From: JAPLXD01 sp043802865
GTDB lineage: Bacteria > Patescibacteriota > Minisyncoccia > Moranbacterales > UBA11712
DNA: 35,771 nucleotides
Direction: 5' to 3'
Assembly: GCA_043802865.1 (NCBI GenBank)
Contig: JAZDKQ010000036.1
Location: forward strand, 1 to 35,771
Part shown: one piece after another, positions 32,401 to 35,771 of the stretch
Numbering within the stretch: the first letter of the stretch is position 1
How the letters are laid out: each line of letters starts with the position of its first letter
Made by a program: the position numbers and the translations under genes
The notes under the pieces: generated by a model
The model's database searches: none
Told to the model about the DNA's origin: nothing
Seen by the model: the letters and a program-made list of their open reading frames with translations, nothing else

Positions 32401-32744
32401 AGTATTTTGGCTTGCTTAAGCAATTTTTCTATATTTTCCCGGATTAGCCCGAGGTTCAGTTTGTCTTTTGGAAACTTGGGATTTATCAAAAAAACAATCT
32501 CTTGCCCTGGCTGAACTTCTCCTGTCTTCGCCCGCATGGCTTCGCGCATCCAGCGCTTAACCTTATTTCTCTCAACCGCTTTTTTGGAAAATTTGAGGCT
32601 GGCTGCGAATCCGAATTTGGCCGGCTGACCCCTTTTTCCCGGGACGATTCTCATCATCATCACATCATTCGAAAAAGTTTTCCCAAACCGAAAAATATCA
32701 TTGAACACTTTTTTGCCCTTGAGGCGATGGGGGATGGGTAGCAT
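32397..32744 (-). CDS. rnpA: ribonuclease P protein component
   Basis: 115 aa. The basic RNA-binding signature RNKVKRWMREAMR is present, together with the N-terminal LPIPHRLKGKKVFNDIFRFGK typical of RnpA. It helps the RNase P RNA process pre-tRNA 5' ends. It begins 9 nt after rpmH and overlaps yidC by 4 nt. The RNase P RNA gene is not in the window. Confidence 0.95.
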   Translation of the reverse strand: MLPIPHRLKGKKVFNDIFRFGKTFSNDVMMMRIVPGKRGQPAKFGFAASLKFSKKAVERNKVKRWMREAMRAKTGEVQPGQEIVFLINPKFPKDKLNLGLIRENIEKLLKQAKIL

Positions 32745-32753
32745 ATTAAAAGA

Positions 32754-32891
32754 TTATACCGACAATTTTTTGCGGCCTTTCAGCCGGCGGCGCTTGAGGA
32801 TATTTTGTCCGTCTTTCGTCTGCATTCTTTTGCGGAATCCGTGCCGCGTCGCTCTTCTTTTTTTCTTGGGCTGATATGTTCTTTTTGGCAT
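32754..32891 (-). CDS. rpmH: 50S ribosomal protein L34
   Basis: 45 codons, too short for a routine open-frame cutoff. It starts MPKRTYQPKKKRRATRHGFR and continues RKRMQTKDGQ and ILKRRRLKGRKKLSV, clearly L34. The ATG (32889-32891, minus) is preceded by no Shine-Dalgarno sequence; a near-consensus promoter lies about 36 nt upstream. It heads the leftward operon rpmH-rnpA-yidC-khpB. Confidence 0.97.
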   Translation of the reverse strand: MPKRTYQPKKKRRATRHGFRKRMQTKDGQNILKRRRLKGRKKLSV

Positions 32892-32926
32892 AATTTTGGA
32901 GATGCTTTAACTATTGGACTTTCTTG

Positions 32927-32955
32927 ATTGTATCAGCTTTGCTCCAAATGGTCAA
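32927..32955 (-). promoter_or_regulatory. rpmH operon promoter
   Basis: Read on the minus strand: TTGACC (32955-32950), 17-nt spacer, TACAAT (32932-32927). The start would fall near 32920, giving a leader of about 29 nt. Confidence 0.7.
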
Positions 32956-32967
32956 TTTCTGCTTCCC

Positions 32968-32996
32968 TTGCCGTTCATTGAAAAATCTTTTATGCT
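32968..32996 (+). promoter_or_regulatory. upstream dnaA promoter
   Basis: TTGCCG (32968-32973), 17-nt spacer, TATGCT (32991-32996). The start near 33003 would place the DnaA-box-like TTATCCCCA (33006-33014) at the very start of the transcript, which suits autoregulation by DnaA. Confidence 0.45.
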
Positions 32997-33005
32997 GTCA
33001 ACAGG

Positions 33006-33014
33006 TTATCCCCA
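33006..33014 (+). promoter_or_regulatory. DnaA-box-like site before dnaA
   Basis: TTATCCCCA, one mismatch from TTATCCACA. The same 9-mer recurs at 34649-34657 on the other side of dnaA. Confidence 0.45.
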
Positions 33015-33053
33015 TGTATATCAACAGACAAAAAATCGGGCAGAATTGCTCCG

Positions 33054-33062
33054 TGCTATAAT
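33054..33062 (+). promoter_or_regulatory. extended -10 promoter at dnaA start
   Basis: TGC-TATAAT with a perfect hexamer at 33057-33062 and no good -35. The start would be near 33069, about 4 nt before the ATG at 33073, so a leaderless or nearly leaderless dnaA mRNA is likely. Confidence 0.55.
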
Positions 33063-33072
33063 ATATTCACTT

Positions 33073-34455
33073 ATGGAGAAAATGACAAACGAAGAGATCT
33101 GGCAGGCGGTTTTGGGAGAGGTGGAGCTGGTTGTTTCACCGGCCAATTTCGTCACATGGTTCAAAAACACCTCCATCCTTTCTATTGAAGACGGCCGAGT
33201 GAATATTCGCGTTCCAAACGGATTTGCCAAGGAATGGCTGGAAAACAAATACAACCGCTATATCCTTGCCTCTCTTCGAAACTTTATTGAAGACGTGCGG
33301 GAAATTTCGTGTTCCGTGATTGCCAGTCCTGAAACGACACCAAAAAAAGAGCTTGATTCAGCTGTGTCGGCCTCCGCGCAAGTTCCCAATTTGGGAAAAA
33401 TCAACTATGAAAACTTGAGTTTGCGCGCCAACCTCAACCCGCGATACATTTTTGAAAATTTCGTCGTGGGATCAAACAATGAACTGGCCCACGCCGCTTG
33501 CGAAGCGATCGCCAAGTCGCCCGGCAACACCTACAACCCGCTTTTCATCTATGGAGGCGTCGGCCTTGGAAAAACACACCTCCTCCAGTCCGTCGGGAAC
33601 GCCCTTCTCGCGCGCGATCCGGACACGAAAATTCTTTATGCCACGGCTGAATATTTCACCAACCAATATGTCGATATGGTGAAAAACAACCAGGCTCATG
33701 AATTCAAGCGCGCCTATATCAGCGCCGATCTGCTTCTTATTGACGATATCCAGTTTATTGGAGGAAAGGAAAAAACCCAGGAAGAGTTTTTTCATGTTTT
33801 CAATACACTTCACCAAACCAACAAGCAGATCGTGCTTACCAGCGACCGGCCGCCCAAAGCGATTGCGATGCTTGAGGACCGCTTGCGATCCCGATTTGAA
33901 GGCGGAATGATTGCTGATGTTTCCCGGCCGGACGTCGAAACCCGGATTGCCATTTTGCAAAACAAACTGGCAGACAAAAGAATTGAAATGGAGATAGAGC
34001 TGGAAGTTTTGAATTATATCGCCACCAATATCCAGCATAATATCCGCGAACTTGAGGGCGCGCTGAACCGCGTGATCGCCGCTTGCGAGTTGAGCCAAAC
34101 CGAGCCCAACCTCACGAATGTCAAAAAGATTTTGGGAGACATTATTCACTCCGGGAAAAAAAGGGGCATCACTTTCAAGAAAATTCTTGAATCCGTGGCG
34201 GAATATTATGACATTGCCTCTCAAGACCTTGTGAATCGTTGCCGCCGCCGCGATATCGTGAGGCCGCGCCAAATTGCGATGTATTTGATGCGAGCCGAGC
34301 TTCAAGCGTCCTATCCGGGAATTGGAGAACAACTTGGAGGAAGAGATCACACCACCGCAATGCATGCCTATGAAAAAATTTCAAAAGAGCTTGAGCAAAA
34401 TGACACCCTTGAACAAGATATAAATATTATTAAAAGTAAATTATACAGCGCTTAA
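33073..34455 (+). CDS. dnaA: chromosomal replication initiator DnaA
   Basis: 460 aa from the ATG at 33073. Domain I (EEIWQAVLGEVELVVSPANFVTWF), a short linker, the AAA+ domain III with Walker A GVGLGKTH, Walker B LLLIDDIQFI, and domain IV with the DNA-binding signature GGRDHTTAMHAYEKI. The longer open frame back to 32914 adds 53 residues that do not match DnaA and would cover the promoters, so it is rejected. DnaA binds DnaA boxes in oriC to open the duplex. It diverges from rpmH, as in many bacteria, and dnaN follows after a 261-bp gap. Confidence 0.97.
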   Translation: MEKMTNEEIWQAVLGEVELVVSPANFVTWFKNTSILSIEDGRVNIRVPNGFAKEWLENKYNRYILASLRNFIEDVREISCSVIASPETTPKKELDSAVSASAQVPNLGKINYENLSLRANLNPRYIFENFVVGSNNELAHAACEAIAKSPGNTYNPLFIYGGVGLGKTHLLQSVGNALLARDPDTKILYATAEYFTNQYVDMVKNNQAHEFKRAYISADLLLIDDIQFIGGKEKTQEEFFHVFNTLHQTNKQIVLTSDRPPKAIAMLEDRLRSRFEGGMIADVSRPDVETRIAILQNKLADKRIEMEIELEVLNYIATNIQHNIRELEGALNRVIAACELSQTEPNLTNVKKILGDIIHSGKKRGITFKKILESVAEYYDIASQDLVNRCRRRDIVRPRQIAMYLMRAELQASYPGIGEQLGGRDHTTAMHAYEKISKELEQNDTLEQDINIIKSKLYSA

Positions 34456-34457
34456 GT

Positions 34458-34716
34458 TGTTAATAAGTTGCGCTTAAATTATCAACAACCCTTCTCTTAA
34501 ATATCGATTTTCTAGTGGATAACCTTTGGACAAAAAAATGAATCAAAAAAAATATTTTTTTATCCCCCATTTCCCCACCACCAACTCCTCCCCCCATACA
34601 CACCCCGCGCCGACCAATTTATCTAATAACTATATAACCAAAACACACTTATCCCCAGAAATCAAAAATATAATAATAGACAATGATTTATAAATAACAA
34701 ATTAATTAATATATTT
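34458..34716. other. probable oriC between dnaA and dnaN
   Basis: DnaA-box-like sites: TGTTAATAA at 34458-34466 (two mismatches from the box), TTATCAACA at 34479-34487, AGTGGATAA at 34514-34522 (minus strand, one mismatch) and TTATCCCCA at 34649-34657. Between them are A/T tracts, a 66-nt tract with no G (34541-34606, with C5, C4, C6 and C4 runs), and an AT-rich stretch 34660-34716 that could be the unwinding element. GCGCTTAA is repeated at 34448 and 34470. No gene lies in this gap. Not proven by function. Confidence 0.65.
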
Positions 34717-35771
34717 ATGAAAGCACTTTGCACCACAGAAAATTTAAAAAGAGGAATACTTATAGCGGAAAAAATAATAGGGAAAAACCTCACTCTCCCA
34801 ATTCTTTCAAATATTCTTTTGGAAGCAGAAAGGGGTGGTTTGAAAGTATCGGCGACAAATCTTGAAATTGGCCTTGTTACAAAAATTCGAGCAAAAATTG
34901 AAAAAGAAGGAAAAATTGCAGTTCCAGGAAGAATTATTGGCGGTATTTTGTCTCAACTTGAGGATGGAAGCCAAATCACCCTTGAAGAAAAAAACAGCAC
35001 GCTTAAAATGATATACAATGGAAATTCAGCGGTGATAAAGGGAATGGATGCAAAGGATTTTCCAATCATCCCCAGGCCGGAATCAAAATTTCTTTTTGAG
35101 ATCAGCGCGGTTGAGATGCAAAAAAAAGCGAGGAATGTTTTGGCAACAGCCGCAACTTCAGACACGCGGCAAGAACTCACGGGTGCGCATTTTGAATTTG
35201 GGGAAGAAAAAATCACACTGGCCGCGACAGACAGCTTCCGGCTCGCCGAAGCGGTGATTAAACTCGACAAAACAAAAATCACGGAAGATTACAAAAAATA
35301 TCTTGCCAAAAATAGCGCGGTGATCGTGCCGGCTCGCACGCTGTCGGAAGTCATCCGCGCGGTTTCCGCGGAAGATGAAAATGTGAAAGTATATCTGGCT
35401 GAAAATCAAATTTTTTTTGAAACCTCGGATGTCCTTTTTGTTTCCCGGCTCATCGACGGAAAATATCCGGAATACAAACAAGTGGTTCCCAAGGAATTTT
35501 CGCTGAATATGATTGCGAAGAAGGAAGCTCTTCTCAAGGCGGCGCGCCTCGCGGGAGTTTTTTCCGACTCCAAGAGCCGGGAAGTGCGGCTCAAAATTGA
35601 CGGAGGGAAAGGGAAAATCACGGTCTTTGCCGAGTCCGTTGAATCCGGAGAGGGATTATGGAGCGTCGATTGCCAAACCGACGCAAAAAATGATTTAGAG
35701 GTGGCCTTCAACAACCGCTTTCTTCTTGACGGGCTAGGCTCCATTTCAACGGAGGATATATATATCGGCGC
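34717..35771 (+). CDS. dnaN: DNA polymerase III beta clamp, 3' end outside window
   Basis: The first 351 codons are visible and the frame is open to the last base, so the gene is cut by the window edge (the family is usually about 365-380 aa, so most of it is here). MKALCTTENLKRGILIAEKIIG, then LPILSNILLEAE, IPRPESKF-type segments and FVSRLIDGKYPEYKQVVP mark the three clamp domains. It forms the dimeric sliding ring that tethers the polymerase. The ATG at 34717 sits in an AT-rich stretch without a ribosome site. Confidence 0.96.
   Translation, partial: MKALCTTENLKRGILIAEKIIGKNLTLPILSNILLEAERGGLKVSATNLEIGLVTKIRAKIEKEGKIAVPGRIIGGILSQLEDGSQITLEEKNSTLKMIYNGNSAVIKGMDAKDFPIIPRPESKFLFEISAVEMQKKARNVLATAATSDTRQELTGAHFEFGEEKITLAATDSFRLAEAVIKLDKTKITEDYKKYLAKNSAVIVPARTLSEVIRAVSAEDENVKVYLAENQIFFETSDVLFVSRLIDGKYPEYKQVVPKEFSLNMIAKKEALLKAARLAGVFSDSKSREVRLKIDGGKGKITVFAESVESGEGLWSVDCQTDAKNDLEVAFNNRFLLDGLGSISTEDIYIG

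Noticed and set aside
32914..33072. Longer dnaA with 53 extra N-terminal residues
   Set aside because: The added residues do not resemble DnaA domain I and would overlap two promoters and a DnaA-box-like site; the ATG at 33073 gives the normal protein start.
1..35771. CRISPR array, tRNA, rRNA, insertion sequence or prophage
   Set aside because: No evenly spaced direct repeats with unique spacers, no cloverleaf sequences, no transposase or phage proteins seen on either strand.
1..35771. TGA recoded as glycine (as in Gracilibacteria/Absconditabacteria)
   Set aside because: pnp, comM and others stop at TGA at the expected family length, and no gene requires reading through TGA.

Overview
The window looks like the replication-origin neighbourhood of a Candidate Phyla Radiation (Patescibacteria, probably Parcubacteria-like) chromosome. 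Evidence for this: the order rpmH-rnpA-yidC-khpB (all leftward) facing dnaA-dnaN (rightward); shortened core proteins (LspA about 130 aa, YidC about 241 aa); few Shine-Dalgarno sequences and promoters placed almost on the start codon; a VirB4/PrgI/VirB6-type secretion cluster; and 7-bp-periodic and REP-like intergenic repeats. TGA is an ordinary stop (pnp, comM and others end with it), so this is not a lineage that reads TGA as glycine. The assignment is by inference from gene content, not from a tree.

Region by region. 1-9190: rightward housekeeping genes: an NYN-domain nuclease-like protein, polynucleotide phosphorylase with a strong leader hairpin, a one-TM membrane protein, a 580-bp gap full of inverted repeats with a good promoter (possible ncRNA), a YraN-like nuclease, a DksA/TraR zinc-finger protein, LspA, ComM, a G5/double-psi-barrel wall protein and RsmA. 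9233-10867: a leftward membrane protein with a C-terminal UbiA prenyltransferase domain. 11053-26283: 13 tightly packed rightward genes forming a minimal type IV secretion/pilus-like system: two Ca-loop or signal-peptide proteins, a VirB6-like channel, PrgI, a VirB4 split over two genes, small membrane proteins including a degenerate CPBP-like one, a 982-aa surface protein, a VirB2-like pilin fused to a lysozyme-like domain, and two membrane-anchored exported proteins. No relaxase, VirD4 or VirB11 is visible.

26280-31081: a leftward surface-polysaccharide set: two different O-antigen ligase/polymerase-family proteins, a family 2 glycosyltransferase and a Wzx-like flippase. 31152-32891: leftward khpB, yidC, rnpA, rpmH from a near-consensus promoter. 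33073-35771: dnaA, a likely oriC (DnaA-box-like sites, a 66-nt G-free C-rich tract, an AT-rich end) and the first about 351 codons of dnaN, cut by the window edge.

How it fits together: the secretion cluster plus the surface-glycan cluster would build an envelope-spanning, possibly glycosylated, appendage. ComM suggests that DNA uptake is one possible use. The most interesting items are the pilin-lysozyme fusion inside a relaxase-less VirB4 cluster, the 7-bp phased repeats at four places (one inside a coding sequence), the perfect 21-bp hairpin behind a consensus promoter, and the strand-asymmetric tract in oriC.
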